Assembly: GCF_030450125.1 (NCBI RefSeq)
Contig: NZ_CP123923.1
Location: forward strand, 7,535,001 to 7,599,000
Length of the DNA: 64,000 nt
From: Streptomyces sp. WP-1
GTDB taxonomy: Bacteria; Actinomycetota; Actinomycetes; Streptomycetales; Streptomycetaceae
Direction of reading: 5' to 3'
A model generated the notes under the pieces. That model did not search any database. It saw nothing but the letters and a program-made list of their open reading frames with translations, and was not told the DNA's origin. The position numbers and the translations under genes were made by a program. Every line of letters begins with the position of its first letter. The first letter of the stretch is position 1. Positions 52,222-61,201 of this stretch are shown piece by piece.

Positions 52222-54192
52222 TCAGCCGACGGGGCCGACGAGATCCGGTGCCCGCAGGACGGAGGCCGGGATCCCCCAGGCGTCGACGAGGTCGACGGCG
52301 AGGGGACGCACCTTGCGGCAGAGCTCGTTCACCTCGCGGCTGATCGCCTTGGACCGCTGGACGGTCAGCCGGCCGTGTTCCATGAACCAGGCGCGGTCGG
52401 CTTCGATGGCCGAGAGCGCGAACAGGTCGCACAGCAAGCCGAGGGCGTCCTTTACGGCGCCCTCGGGAAGAGCACGCACCTTGTCGACGAAGGCCTCCGT
52501 GATCAGCCGTTCGACATGGGCCCGGGCGAGGGCGATGACGTGGTCCTGGACGTGCGAGAAGACCTCCCCGGGCGCATCCTGCCGGTCTATACCGCGCTTG
52601 ATGCGGCGGGCGAGACCGGCGAGCATGTGCTCCTCGCGGAAGCGGACCATGGCGAGCTGGTACTCGGAGTCGAGGAGCCCGGCCTCCCGGTCCCAGGCGT
52701 CACCGCCTGGCAGCAGGTCACGGACGCGTTCCAGGAGTTTGTGCGCCGAGGTCCGCTCGATGACGGTCTCGACGGCGAGGCCGGTGACGTAGCGGACCAT
52801 GCCGAGCTGGTCGAGGTCCTCGAACTCGCTGGCGTGGTCGGTGAGCAGGCCCTTGGCCACGAGCTGCAGGAGCACGTGGTTGTCGCCCTCGAAGGTGGTG
52901 AAGACGTCGCTGTCGCGTTTGAGGGCGGCGAAACGGTTCTCGGCGAGGTAGCCGGCGCCGCCGCACGCCTCACGGCACTCCTGGACGACGCGGGTGGCGT
53001 GCCAGGTGGCGAGCGCCTTGATGCCGGCGGCCCGCGACTCGAGGCGGCGCCGTGCCCGCGGGTCGTTCTCGGCGCCGGAGAAGACCTCGTGCAGCTGGGC
53101 TCGTACGACGTCCTGGGCGAAGTGCAGCGCGTAGGTGCGGGCGAGGAGGGGGAGCAGGCGACGCTGGTGGAGACCGTAGTCGAGGAGCACCTGCTCCCCG
53201 GTGTCCGGGGACGCCTCGAACTGGCGCCGCCGGTCGGCGTACTTGGTGGCCACCGTCAGCGCGACCTTGGCGACGCCGACACCGGCTCCGGCGACGCTGA
53301 CCCGGCCCTGCACGAGGGTGCCGAGCATGGTGAAGAAGCGCCGGCCGGAGTCCTCGATGGCGCTCTCATAGGTACCTTCCGGGGTGACCCGGGCGAAGCG
53401 ATCGAGGAGCGCCTCGCGGGGGACGCGCACACCGTCGAAGCGGATACGGCCGTTGTCGACGCCGTTGAGTCCCATCTTCCGGCCGTCGTCCTCGATGGCG
53501 ACACCGGGCAGGACCCGGCCGTCCGACCGGAGGGGGACGACGAAGGCATGGACACCCTCGGACCGGCCGTCGACCTCCAGCTGGGCGAAGACGACGGCAA
53601 GTTCGGCGTGACGGGCGGCGTTGCCGATGTAGTCCTTGCGGGCCTGCTCGTCGGGGGTGGTGAGGACGAACTCCCGGCTCTCCGGGTCGTAGCGGGCGAC
53701 GGTCCCGAGCGCCTGGACGTTGGAACCGTGACCCGACTCGGTCATCGCGAAGCAGCCCATCAGCTCTCCGGTGACAAGGCGGGGCAGATAGGCCTTGTGG
53801 TGGTGACCGGTGCCGAGATGCAGGATGGCTCCGCCGAAGAGCCCGAACTGGACACCGACCTTCACGAGCACGGAGAGGTCGCCGAACGCCAGGGTCTCGA
53901 AGGCGGCTATCGACGCGCCGACGTCATCCCCGCCCCCGTACGCGGCGGGAAAGCCCATACCGGTCTGACCGGTCGCGGCCAGTTGGACGACGACCTCGCG
54001 GACCCTCTCACGGAACGCGTCGATACCGAGCGCGTCGGCCTCGCCGAGGATGTTGGCATGGGCGACCAGGTTGGTCCGGACAAGCTCCCGGATTCCGGCG
54101 TACTCGCCGTCGAGGATCGCGGTGAGAGACGGGACGTCTATCTCGGGCCGGTGCCGGCCGATGGTGGAGGCGGAGGTGCTCTCGGTGGCCAT
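52222..54192 (-). CDS. Acyl-CoA dehydrogenase/oxidase-family flavoprotein
   Basis: A 656-residue acyl-CoA oxidase-like dehydrogenase. Features: GQTGMGFPAAYGGGDDVGAS, the FAD-side CFAMTESGHGSNVQALGT and YIGNAARHAELAVVFAQLE, KMGLNGVDNGRIRFDGVRVP, and the C-terminal CREACGGAGYLAENRFAALK followed by FTTFEGDNHVLLQLVAKGL, whose first Glu (TFEGDN) is the usual catalytic base position in acyl-CoA oxidases. ATG with GGAG upstream. Acts in fatty acyl-CoA beta-oxidation; electron acceptor uncertain. Monocistronic. Confidence 0.9.
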   Translation of the reverse strand: MATESTSASTIGRHRPEIDVPSLTAILDGEYAGIRELVRTNLVAHANILGEADALGIDAFRERVREVVVQLAATGQTGMGFPAAYGGGDDVGASIAAFETLAFGDLSVLVKVGVQFGLFGGAILHLGTGHHHKAYLPRLVTGELMGCFAMTESGHGSNVQALGTVARYDPESREFVLTTPDEQARKDYIGNAARHAELAVVFAQLEVDGRSEGVHAFVVPLRSDGRVLPGVAIEDDGRKMGLNGVDNGRIRFDGVRVPREALLDRFARVTPEGTYESAIEDSGRRFFTMLGTLVQGRVSVAGAGVGVAKVALTVATKYADRRRQFEASPDTGEQVLLDYGLHQRRLLPLLARTYALHFAQDVVRAQLHEVFSGAENDPRARRRLESRAAGIKALATWHATRVVQECREACGGAGYLAENRFAALKRDSDVFTTFEGDNHVLLQLVAKGLLTDHASEFEDLDQLGMVRYVTGLAVETVIERTSAHKLLERVRDLLPGGDAWDREAGLLDSEYQLAMVRFREEHMLAGLARRIKRGIDRQDAPGEVFSHVQDHVIALARAHVERLITEAFVDKVRALPEGAVKDALGLLCDLFALSAIEADRAWFMEHGRLTVQRSKAISREVNELCRKVRPLAVDLVDAWGIPASVLRAPDLVGPVG

Positions 54193-54695
54193 GCCGCTCC
54201 GCTACCCCGAGCCGCGACGATCAACCGGCGCGGCCCCGGCGCCCATGGCGGTCGGCGCGGGAGCCCGGGTCCCCGCTCGCCGCAGCAGGGGACTCGGGTG
54301 CCTGCGCCCGGACCGCGGCCGTGCGGGAGGCACCCGCCAACGGCCCCGAGGGCAGCGGGCGTTGAGCGTTGCCGGTTCGGCTGCGTCGAATGGGTCGAAG
54401 GCGGACCAGGGCCCCGGGACGGCGAGCGGGCGCGCGCCGGCGCCCACGGCCCCGGCCACAGCCCGCCCCGTGCGACGGCCCGGACACCGCCCACCCAACG
54501 GCCTGGCACCTGCACACACCGGGCTCCACCCGACCGTTCGGTTGTCAGGAGAAGCGGTCACGGCCGGATCGACGTACGGGGGACCTGAGAGTTCCTCGTA
54601 CCTGGCAGGCCCGGTGCCATTTCCCCGCGACCGGGGTGCCGCCGGCAGCCGGGCCCGGCATCACTGCCGCGGCCCTCGGCATGAAATCGACGTCT
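54193..54695. other. Gene-free interval upstream of the acyl-CoA dehydrogenase gene
   Basis: 503 bases. All open frames are Arg/Pro/Ala-rich and lack ribosome sites. It probably contains the leftward acyl-CoA dehydrogenase promoter. Confidence 0.4.
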
Positions 54696-55004
54696 TCACC
54701 TCGAAGGAGAAGCCGTTGCACGCCGGCGTCGGCACGCACTGCGTAGTTCCTGAACCCGGCGGGGGACGCGCAGCGCCCACAGCCGGTCGCGGAAGCGGGA
54801 GGCGATGCGGTGGGTCATGGGCAGTCAGAGAGCGACGAGCTCGTCCCGCAGAACGGTGCGCGCCGGGCCGTCCCTCAGGTCCGCCAGCCGGGCGAATTGC
54901 TCAGCCGTGTGCGGGGCGTCATGGTGGACGCGCCGTCCTGGCCCGCTGGTGACGGCGTTCGCTGCGGGACGGGCGGCGAGAGAGGGCGAGTTGTTGGTGA
55001 GCAC
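54696..55004 (-). pseudogene. Decayed SigB/SigF-family sigma factor gene
   Basis: GTG at 55004 with CAGGAG upstream begins LTNNSPSLAARPAANAV and APHTAEQFARLADLRDGPAR then TVLRDELVAL; TGA at 54825-54827 sits where a Trp is expected (AxLPMTHRIASRFRDR follows). After RFRDR the frame jumps to LWALRVPRRVQELRSA, which belongs at region 3, so most of region 2 is deleted. Region 4 is absent. Compare YAAGRFRSRG and WAVHVPRRLQEARVQ in the intact factor at 26346. Confidence 0.7.
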
Positions 55005-55344
55005 GCTGAATCGCTCCTGAAACGTGTGTCCAGGGCACGACCGGAAAGGGGTGCTCCGCCGTGCGGCCTGATCGGCGGAGTCAGGGGTCAAACACACCAC
55101 TGACAACGTTTGTCGGCGGCCGGTTCTCAACCCAGCCGTTGGGCCGCGGGGCGCGCAGCACCCGCGTGCACGGTGCGCCCCCGCCGCCCGAGAACCCGCG
55201 GGAGCGGCTCCGTCGCCATCTGTCCGCCTACAGCGGCGACGGACTGCCGGACGGCATCGCGGCGCTCACCCGTCTGCCTCACTGTCAAGGAGCCACCAGC
55301 GGCGGGCCGGACGAGCATCGGCCGGTACGGCGCGGGCGTCCGGG
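55005..55344. other. Gene-free interval
   Basis: 340 bases. A rightward frame contains NPRERLRRHLSAYSGDGLPD, which looks protein-like but has no start or ribosome site; it may be another remnant. Confidence 0.3.
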
Positions 55345-56157
55345 TCAGAACGCCGTGTGAGCGAACCAGTGGTCCAGGAGCGCCGTGTCCCCCGACAGGG
55401 TGAAGACCGGTTCCCGGCAGGTCCGGCGGCCGTACAGCAGCAGCAGGAGGTCCGCGGCCTGCCCCCGGACCGCTGCGGAGGCCGCCCGGGCGCTGTTCCT
55501 GTCATCTGGCACCGATCGGAAACCGTCCGGTTCGAGCCGCACCCGCCACTCCTCGCCGACCGTGCCCCCGGCGTCCGTGCACCCGAACGTGAGGATCTCG
55601 CCGTCGCCGCGCAACTCGGTCACTCCGGGAGCGAAGAGCCCCGCGTGCGGCAGGTTGACCAGGAACTCGTCGACGCCGTCCGCCGCCAGCACGGGATCGA
55701 CACCGAAGTCGCGGCCGACGGAACGCTCCGCGTCCACTCGGTGCACCAGCGTCTCGAAGAGCATCCGCCGGGCCCAGAACCGCGCGTGCGGATCGGCGCC
55801 CCAGGTCCACATCACCGCGGCGGGATCGGTGGCGCGCAGCACCGCCGCCACCTCGGGTACGCCCGCCGCCAGCCAGTCGGCGTAGTCCCGTACGTTCTCG
55901 GGCAGCCCCAGCTCGACGTCGCGGTTGCGGGGCGCCTCCTGCACCCGCTGGGACAGCAGAGCGCAGAACCAGCGCTGCAGGGCTCCGACGTGCCGGGTGA
56001 GATCGGCGAGCGTCCAGCCGGGGCAGGACGGCACGGCACCGGCCGGGTCGGCGTCCCGCACCGCGTCTGCGAACCGGCGGGTGTCCTGCTCGATCGCCTC
56101 CCGGTAGGTCTCGTACGGCAGGGGGTGCCTCGCCTGGTTCGTCTTGGTCATCTTCAT
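55345..56157 (-). CDS. Maleylpyruvate isomerase family mycothiol-dependent enzyme
   Basis: A 270-residue DinB-like protein: VPSCPGWTLADLTRHVGALQ near the start (the usual metal His), HARFWARRMLFETLVHRVDA in the middle (His for metal), and a C-terminal SCP2-like domain (DLLLLLYGRRTCREPVFTLS). This is the MDMPI N-/C-terminal pair of actinobacterial mycothiol-dependent isomerases or transferases. ATG at 56157; a second Met two codons later is possible. Substrate unknown. Confidence 0.85.
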   Translation of the reverse strand: MKMTKTNQARHPLPYETYREAIEQDTRRFADAVRDADPAGAVPSCPGWTLADLTRHVGALQRWFCALLSQRVQEAPRNRDVELGLPENVRDYADWLAAGVPEVAAVLRATDPAAVMWTWGADPHARFWARRMLFETLVHRVDAERSVGRDFGVDPVLAADGVDEFLVNLPHAGLFAPGVTELRGDGEILTFGCTDAGGTVGEEWRVRLEPDGFRSVPDDRNSARAASAAVRGQAADLLLLLYGRRTCREPVFTLSGDTALLDHWFAHTAF

Positions 56158-56690
56158 CCGCCGTTCTGTGCCGGGCACCCGGTGTCGCGACCAGTGTGGC
56201 GGCTGGAGCGCACTCCAAGGCAAACCGGCCCCGGGGCCAGCGGGCCGACAGCCCGAAGCAGGCGAGCCGGTCCGCTGCTTCCGCCCTGGCCTGCCGGTGC
56301 GCGGACCCGGAACTGCCGGCGCGCCGACCTACATCCTCCATCCCCCGCATGGGCGCCGCACCGGGACGCCCCTGCGCGTGGTCGCGGAGATCCGCCCCTA
56401 CCACCCGGGTCGTAGATCCGGTGGTGACGGCGCAGCCGCGCCCTCAGACGCGTGCCAGCCTCTTCGCCGGTGGGCAGAGGGGCCTGTTGTTGATCAACAC
56501 AGCGAGGATGAATATCTGGCCCGACCCCATTGGGATATGTCCCGGTCGATCTCACCCGCCGCGTCAGCCGCAGCCTGGACCTGCCGGCGGACCGAGGAAA
56601 CAGCCGCCTCGCAGGGCCGCGAAGCACCTGCCGAAGAAGGCGGCGAGCGAGGCTGTCCTCCGGGGCCCTGGCGACGGGCCGGGCGGATAC
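56158..56690. other. Gene-free interval left of the nucleoside cluster
   Basis: 533 bases with no supported gene. It likely marks the left end of the nucleoside operon. Confidence 0.4.
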
Positions 56691-57530
56691 CTACGGCTTC
56701 GTGGCGCGAATGCTGAAGAGGACCGGAAGGGGGTACTCCCAGAGTTGCAGCCGCCAGAGCCCGTCGGTCCCCTGGGTGAGGACGCCGTCCCGGTCGTTCC
56801 GTTCACTCGTCAGGTGTTCCTCCACGGTGTCGATCCGCAGGCCGGCGGCTGCGAATGCGGACACCAGCTCGCCGAGGGAGTGGGACCACTGGACGGTCTC
56901 CCGGTTCTCCAGCGGCCTGTCGGGGGCGGCGTAGCTCGTCGCGCTGGAATAGCGGTGCGGCCCGTCGTCGGCGTACGGGGAGTCGACCACGAGGGGATTT
57001 CGTTGCTCGATCATGCGCGCGAGCGGATGGAGATCGACAACGGCGAGTCGGCCGCCCGGCCGTAGGGCCCGTGTGGCGCTGCGTGCCCACGCCCGGAGGT
57101 CTCCGATCCAGGTGAACACTCCGTAGGAGGCCCATACGACGTCGAAGCTTCCCGCCAGGTCCGCGGGCAGGTCGAGAACGTCTGCGGTGACAAAGTCGGC
57201 AGCCAGGCCGGTGCGCCCGGCGAGTTCCCGTGCGCGCTCGATCGCCACCGGTGAGAAGTCCACTCCGGTGACGCGGGCGCCTTGCCGGGACCAGCTCAGG
57301 CTGTCGAGTCCGAAGTGGCACTGGAGATGGAGGAGATCACGTCCGTCGACGTCCCCGGCCAGTTCGACATCCAGGTCCCGGAGCGTGCTGCCGCCGGCGA
57401 GGAAGCTCTCCGTGTCGTAGTACGACGGGTCCTGCCCGTGGGCCAGTGCGCGCTCGTCCCAGCTGCGCCGGTTGAGATCTCGCGCTTCGTCCTCGGGGAT
57501 GACGTCCCTGTGTTCCGTGGCTCCCGACAT
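56691..57530 (-). CDS. Class I SAM-dependent methyltransferase
   Basis: A 279-residue methyltransferase: RDLLHLQCHFGLDSLSWSRQ (motif I variant, HLQCHFG), ARVTGVDFSPVAIERARELA, FDVVWASYGVFTWIGDLRAW and LRPGGRLAVVDLHP. The HLQCHFG group is common in actinobacteria and its substrates are mostly unknown. The gene is 42 bases after the P-loop gene in the same direction and is probably the last gene of the nucleoside operon, though it could be an independent neighbour. Confidence 0.8.
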   Translation of the reverse strand: MSGATEHRDVIPEDEARDLNRRSWDERALAHGQDPSYYDTESFLAGGSTLRDLDVELAGDVDGRDLLHLQCHFGLDSLSWSRQGARVTGVDFSPVAIERARELAGRTGLAADFVTADVLDLPADLAGSFDVVWASYGVFTWIGDLRAWARSATRALRPGGRLAVVDLHPLARMIEQRNPLVVDSPYADDGPHRYSSATSYAAPDRPLENRETVQWSHSLGELVSAFAAAGLRIDTVEEHLTSERNDRDGVLTQGTDGLWRLQLWEYPLPVLFSIRATKP

Positions 57531-57572
57531 GTCGGGAGCCTACCCCGTGGGAACCGGCATCCGGCCGCATGC

Positions 57573-58310
57573 TCATGCACCATCTCCCCATCCGGTGTGG
57601 CGCCAGCCCGGATAGAGCAGGTCCATGATCTCGCCGCAGTGTGTCTCGAACGTCGCACGCATGGCCGGCGTCCAGTCCTGTGGGCCGGTCGCCCGCCGCC
57701 TGGTGAGCACGGCGAACTTCGCCTTGCCGAACCGATCGTGGTTCTTGTGTGGCAGCGCATCGGGCAGCGGCGACAGCCCGAGCGCTTCGCACATCCGGTT
57801 CCGCTCCGGGCCGGGGGCGAGGATGTCCTCCATGCGGACGATCGGCGCATCCCAGTCCAGCAGCCTGCGGTAGGTCCACGACCAGAAGCGGCAGCACTTC
57901 TCGAAACGGTCGCCGGGGAAGGCGGGTTGCAGCCGTGACCAGTGGGCCTCGCGTGGCCGCACGGTCCAGTAGTACCACCCGTCGTTCATCCCGGAGGCCA
58001 CGGTTGTGCGGCCGTCCCGGCACAGGGCGACGAGCGGCACCTCGGGCAGCGGCCGGTTGTCGAGGAACACCAGGTACGGCGAGACCTCTATTCCGGGTCC
58101 GATGCTGTGCAACAGGGCGACGGCGCCTTCCTGGTCACCGGCGAGCAGACGGCGGACCAGCTCCCTCGCGTGTGTCTCGTGCCGTGCCCGGACGCGGGTG
58201 CCCCCGCGGGAGACGGCCGTGCGGTCGAGGGCCGCGGCGAGAGATGTCGTACCGCAGCGGCCGGAACCGGTGACGAAGCCGTGCGGCGGGAAACCCTGGT
58301 GACTGGCCAC
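57573..58310 (-). CDS. P-loop sulfotransferase-like protein
   Basis: A 245-residue protein beginning with GFVTGSGRCGTTSLAAALDR, matching the 5'-phosphosulfate loop of sulfotransferases, followed by HETHARELVRRLLAGD, LVALCRDGRTTVASG (the 3'-phosphate Arg/Ser region) and APIVRMEDIL. GTG at 58310 follows GGAGGAGAG. It could sulfonate an intermediate or be a non-sulfonating P-loop relative. Cotranscribed with the TS-like gene (25-base gap). Confidence 0.7.
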   Translation of the reverse strand: MASHQGFPPHGFVTGSGRCGTTSLAAALDRTAVSRGGTRVRARHETHARELVRRLLAGDQEGAVALLHSIGPGIEVSPYLVFLDNRPLPEVPLVALCRDGRTTVASGMNDGWYYWTVRPREAHWSRLQPAFPGDRFEKCCRFWSWTYRRLLDWDAPIVRMEDILAPGPERNRMCEALGLSPLPDALPHKNHDRFGKAKFAVLTRRRATGPQDWTPAMRATFETHCGEIMDLLYPGWRHTGWGDGA

Positions 58311-58335
58311 TGCTCTCCTCCGCTCCTTCCGCGCG

Positions 58336-59331
58336 TCAGATCGCCGCCATGAGATCGGTGACCGCAGGGGTGACGGCGGGACTTTCGACGACGGTCTCGG
58401 CGTCGCCGAGTTTGCGGTAGGCGAAGGTGGTGAGGCAGGCCCTGGCGACCTCGGTGAAGGCGAAGGACGCTTTCGTGGCGGCGAAGCGGTCCACGGCCGC
58501 GCTGTCACCCGCGTCGGCCGCCGTACGCAGTCCGCGTTCGAGGTCCACGAGTTCTCGTACGGCGGCGCGCACGTCGTCCGGGCCGCTGGGCAGGGCGGGC
58601 AGCTCCGCCGGTGCCACCGGTTGTGAGATCAGCTTGCCGACCAACTCGACCTCGTTCTCGTACACATGGAAGGTGCCGGACTGATGGATGTAGGGGCCGC
58701 AGGCGGCATCCAGCAGGGCGGCGGCGACCTGGTGCATCACCATGAACAAGAAGGCGTCGTAGGGCAGCACGGTCAGGGCCTGCTGCGCCCGCATCACGGT
58801 GATCCAGGTGAGCGCGCCATCACGCAGGAACAGCTGGACGCCGGCGGCACAGGGGTGCTCGCGGGACTGTGTGAAGTGGTCCGATGAATCGAGGACGACC
58901 GCGAATGTCCGGCGATGCGCCGGGTCCCGCCGGATCCGGTCGATGATCGCTTCCAACTGGTTCCCCGACGCCGCGGCGAGCAGCCGTCGGCCGAACGCCC
59001 CGCTCAACGTGTGCTGGTCGTCGGAGTATTCGTAGGCACCGCGGCGGTAGTAGGCGGGTGTGCCGACGTCGTCCCTGCCGTCCAGCGACCATGCCGCCAG
59101 GCCGAAGCAGTAGGGGAGGTGGACCGGTAGCAGGGGCGTGAAGGCCAGGCAGGACCGCGGTGAGCCGATGCGTAAGGTGTGTGCGAGCAGTTCACGGTAG
59201 GGCCTGTCCTGAGCGCCGAAGCCGGAAGCCTTGGACAGCGGGTCCCGCACGGACGGGACCTTGGCGCCCTGGGACAGGATGTTCTCCAGCTCTCCGGCAT
59301 AGGCCTGTGCGAACGTGTCGTAGGGGGGCAT
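58336..59331 (-). CDS. Thymidylate synthase-like (CMP/dCMP hydroxymethylase-type) enzyme
   Basis: A 331-residue thymidylate synthase homologue: RIRRDPAHRRTFAVVLDSSD (phosphate-binding Arg pair), catalytic Cys161 in SREHPCAAGVQLFLR, and GPYIHQSGTFHVYENEVE matching the nucleotide-binding H-x-x-x-x-x-H-x-Y strand. It lacks the canonical RSxD and so is not a housekeeping ThyA. Relatives in nucleoside antibiotic clusters (MilA, BcmA) make 5-hydroxymethyl-CMP. Here a MilB-like glycosidase gene is in the same operon, supporting that role. ATG with GAGGAG upstream. Codon 53 is TTA (59173-59175). Confidence 0.78.
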   Translation of the reverse strand: MPPYDTFAQAYAGELENILSQGAKVPSVRDPLSKASGFGAQDRPYRELLAHTLRIGSPRSCLAFTPLLPVHLPYCFGLAAWSLDGRDDVGTPAYYRRGAYEYSDDQHTLSGAFGRRLLAAASGNQLEAIIDRIRRDPAHRRTFAVVLDSSDHFTQSREHPCAAGVQLFLRDGALTWITVMRAQQALTVLPYDAFLFMVMHQVAAALLDAACGPYIHQSGTFHVYENEVELVGKLISQPVAPAELPALPSGPDDVRAAVRELVDLERGLRTAADAGDSAAVDRFAATKASFAFTEVARACLTTFAYRKLGDAETVVESPAVTPAVTDLMAAI

Positions 59332-59340
59332 CTGTGCTCC

Positions 59341-60588
59341 TCAGCGGTTGGAGAACTGTCGGATGGAACGGGATGTGGTGGCGAACGCCATCATCGTGAG
59401 CGCGCCCACGGCCAGTGCCGCACCTGTCGCGGGGAAGCCGCCCCAGCTCACCAGTGCCCCCACGACCGCCGGCGCCAATGGCGTGACGGCATTGCTGAGC
59501 AGGTTCACCGCCGAGTGCACGCGGCCCTGCAACTCGTCCGGTGCGTGCGCCGTCTGATAGCCGAAGATGATGCTCTGTGTCGGGGCGATGGTCGTAGCGA
59601 GCAGAAAGATCACGATCGCCACGGCCCAGGGTGCCGAGCTGACGGCGAGGACCGCGAGCATCGGGGGCCACAGCCACCCCAGGGCGATCAGCAGGGCGCC
59701 GTCACGGTACTTCGCGCGCAGCTGCGGCACGGCCAGCGCCCCGGCGGCCCCGCCGATACCGCCGCATGCAAGCAGTGTCCCGATGACCGCCGGTGCGACA
59801 CCGGCCGTACGCAGACCGACGATGACGCCCAACGGCATCGCCGCGACGATCGCGTTGATGCCGCAGAGATAGACCAGGCTCGCCCGGCCCGGCCGGTCGT
59901 GCCAGACCCAGCGCATGCCCTGGAACAGTTCCGACGTGGCCAGCGGCACCTTGTGCTCCGTGCCGGAGAGGCGGGTGGTGATGCCCAGCACGGCGGCGAG
60001 CGACACGAGGTAGGACCCGGTGTCGGCGAGGAACGGCACCGGCGCTCCCAGTGAGAACAGAAACCCGCCGACGGGCGCTCCGGCGATGGTCGCGGCCTGG
60101 AGGTAGATCTGGTTGTGCGCGATGGCCTCGCTCAGCCGCGTGCGTGGGACGAGGTACGGGAGCACCGCGCGTTCAGCCGAGAAGAAGAACACCGAGAACG
60201 CACCTTCGAGGAAGGCCGCCCCCAGGATGAGGGGATAGCCGGCCGTTCCGGTCAGAACCGCCGCGGCAAGGCCACCGGCCGTGGCGGCCCGGCCGACGTC
60301 GCACCAGATCAGAACACGCTTCCTGGAGCAGACGTCGACCACCAGGCCTGCCACCAGGCGCAGCAGCAGTCGCGAACCCGTGCTCACCAGCCCGACGAGG
60401 CCGGCCTTGAACGGGGTGCCGCCAAGGTGCAGTACGAGCAGGGGGTAGGCCAGATCGCTGGCCGCCGAGCCCACGCTGGAGACTCCCTGCCCGAACCACA
60501 GCAGCCAGAAGTCGCGGCCGAACCGGGGCCGGCCCGGGCGGGTACCTGCCTGGGCCGGGCCGGACACCGGCGCCGGGTTCTCACTCAT
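59341..60588 (-). CDS. MFS exporter
   Basis: A 415-residue transporter with about 12 membrane helices, of the MFS_3/DHA-like type: RDFWLLWFGQGVSSVGSAAS, then DVCSRKRVLIWCDVGRAATA, FLEGAFSVFFFSAERAVLPY and HAPDELQGRVHSAVNLLSNA. It likely exports the nucleoside product and gives self-resistance. ATG at 60588, eight bases after the GNAT stop; the upstream extension of the frame lies inside that gene. Confidence 0.85.
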   Translation of the reverse strand: MSENPAPVSGPAQAGTRPGRPRFGRDFWLLWFGQGVSSVGSAASDLAYPLLVLHLGGTPFKAGLVGLVSTGSRLLLRLVAGLVVDVCSRKRVLIWCDVGRAATAGGLAAAVLTGTAGYPLILGAAFLEGAFSVFFFSAERAVLPYLVPRTRLSEAIAHNQIYLQAATIAGAPVGGFLFSLGAPVPFLADTGSYLVSLAAVLGITTRLSGTEHKVPLATSELFQGMRWVWHDRPGRASLVYLCGINAIVAAMPLGVIVGLRTAGVAPAVIGTLLACGGIGGAAGALAVPQLRAKYRDGALLIALGWLWPPMLAVLAVSSAPWAVAIVIFLLATTIAPTQSIIFGYQTAHAPDELQGRVHSAVNLLSNAVTPLAPAVVGALVSWGGFPATGAALAVGALTMMAFATTSRSIRQFSNR

Positions 60589-60596
60589 CGCGACGG

Positions 60597-61169
60597 TCAG
60601 ACCTGAGAGGTGTCCGACTGCCGGTGGAGCACCCTCATCCGCTCGGCGAACTCCTCGGCGAGGACGCCGTAGAGCACTGCGTCGACCGGGGTGCCATTGA
60701 CCAGCCGGGCTTTGCGCGCGATCCCTTCCTGGACGGCGCCGGCCGCCTGACACGCGGCGGCCGCGGGCAGGTTCTGTGCGAGGACCCAGGCGTAGATGCG
60801 GCGCAGTCCCATGACGTGGAAGCCGAATTCGGCCATCAGCAGCGCGGCTTCGCGGCCGAGGCCAAGCCCTCGGTTGCTGATGTCCCCCAGTGCCAGCGAG
60901 ACCTCGGCCGACCTGTCCTCGGAGCCGGGGTTACGCAGCGCACCGAGCCCGAGGGCGGCGCCGTCCTCGGTCGAGTACAGCATGAAGGTCGCGTCGTGGT
61001 ACGAGGGTTTGCCGTGCCTGTCGATCCAGTCCCGCCAGCCGCCGCGGCCCACCGGGTAGCGGTAGCCGAACATGTCGCGGAAGTAATCCTCCTGGAACCA
61101 TGCAAAGACCACGTCGGCGTCCTCGGGTTCCAGGGCGCGTAGGGCAACCCGCTTTCCTGGTGTCACCAC
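60597..61169 (-). CDS. GNAT acetyltransferase
   Basis: A 190-residue RimJ/RimL-type N-acetyltransferase: VALRALEPEDADVVFAWFQE, SLALGDISNRGLGLGREAAL (acetyl-CoA loop with GLGLGREA) and GLRRIYAWVLAQNLPAAAAC. GTG at 61169 with GAGGAGAGG upstream. In nucleoside antibiotic clusters such enzymes either decorate the product or inactivate it for self-protection, as blasticidin S acetyltransferase does. Confidence 0.85.
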   Translation of the reverse strand: MVTPGKRVALRALEPEDADVVFAWFQEDYFRDMFGYRYPVGRGGWRDWIDRHGKPSYHDATFMLYSTEDGAALGLGALRNPGSEDRSAEVSLALGDISNRGLGLGREAALLMAEFGFHVMGLRRIYAWVLAQNLPAAAACQAAGAVQEGIARKARLVNGTPVDAVLYGVLAEEFAERMRVLHRQSDTSQV

Positions 61170-61201
61170 GAACCGTCCTCTCCTCGAGCCGGGCAGGGCC
61201 G

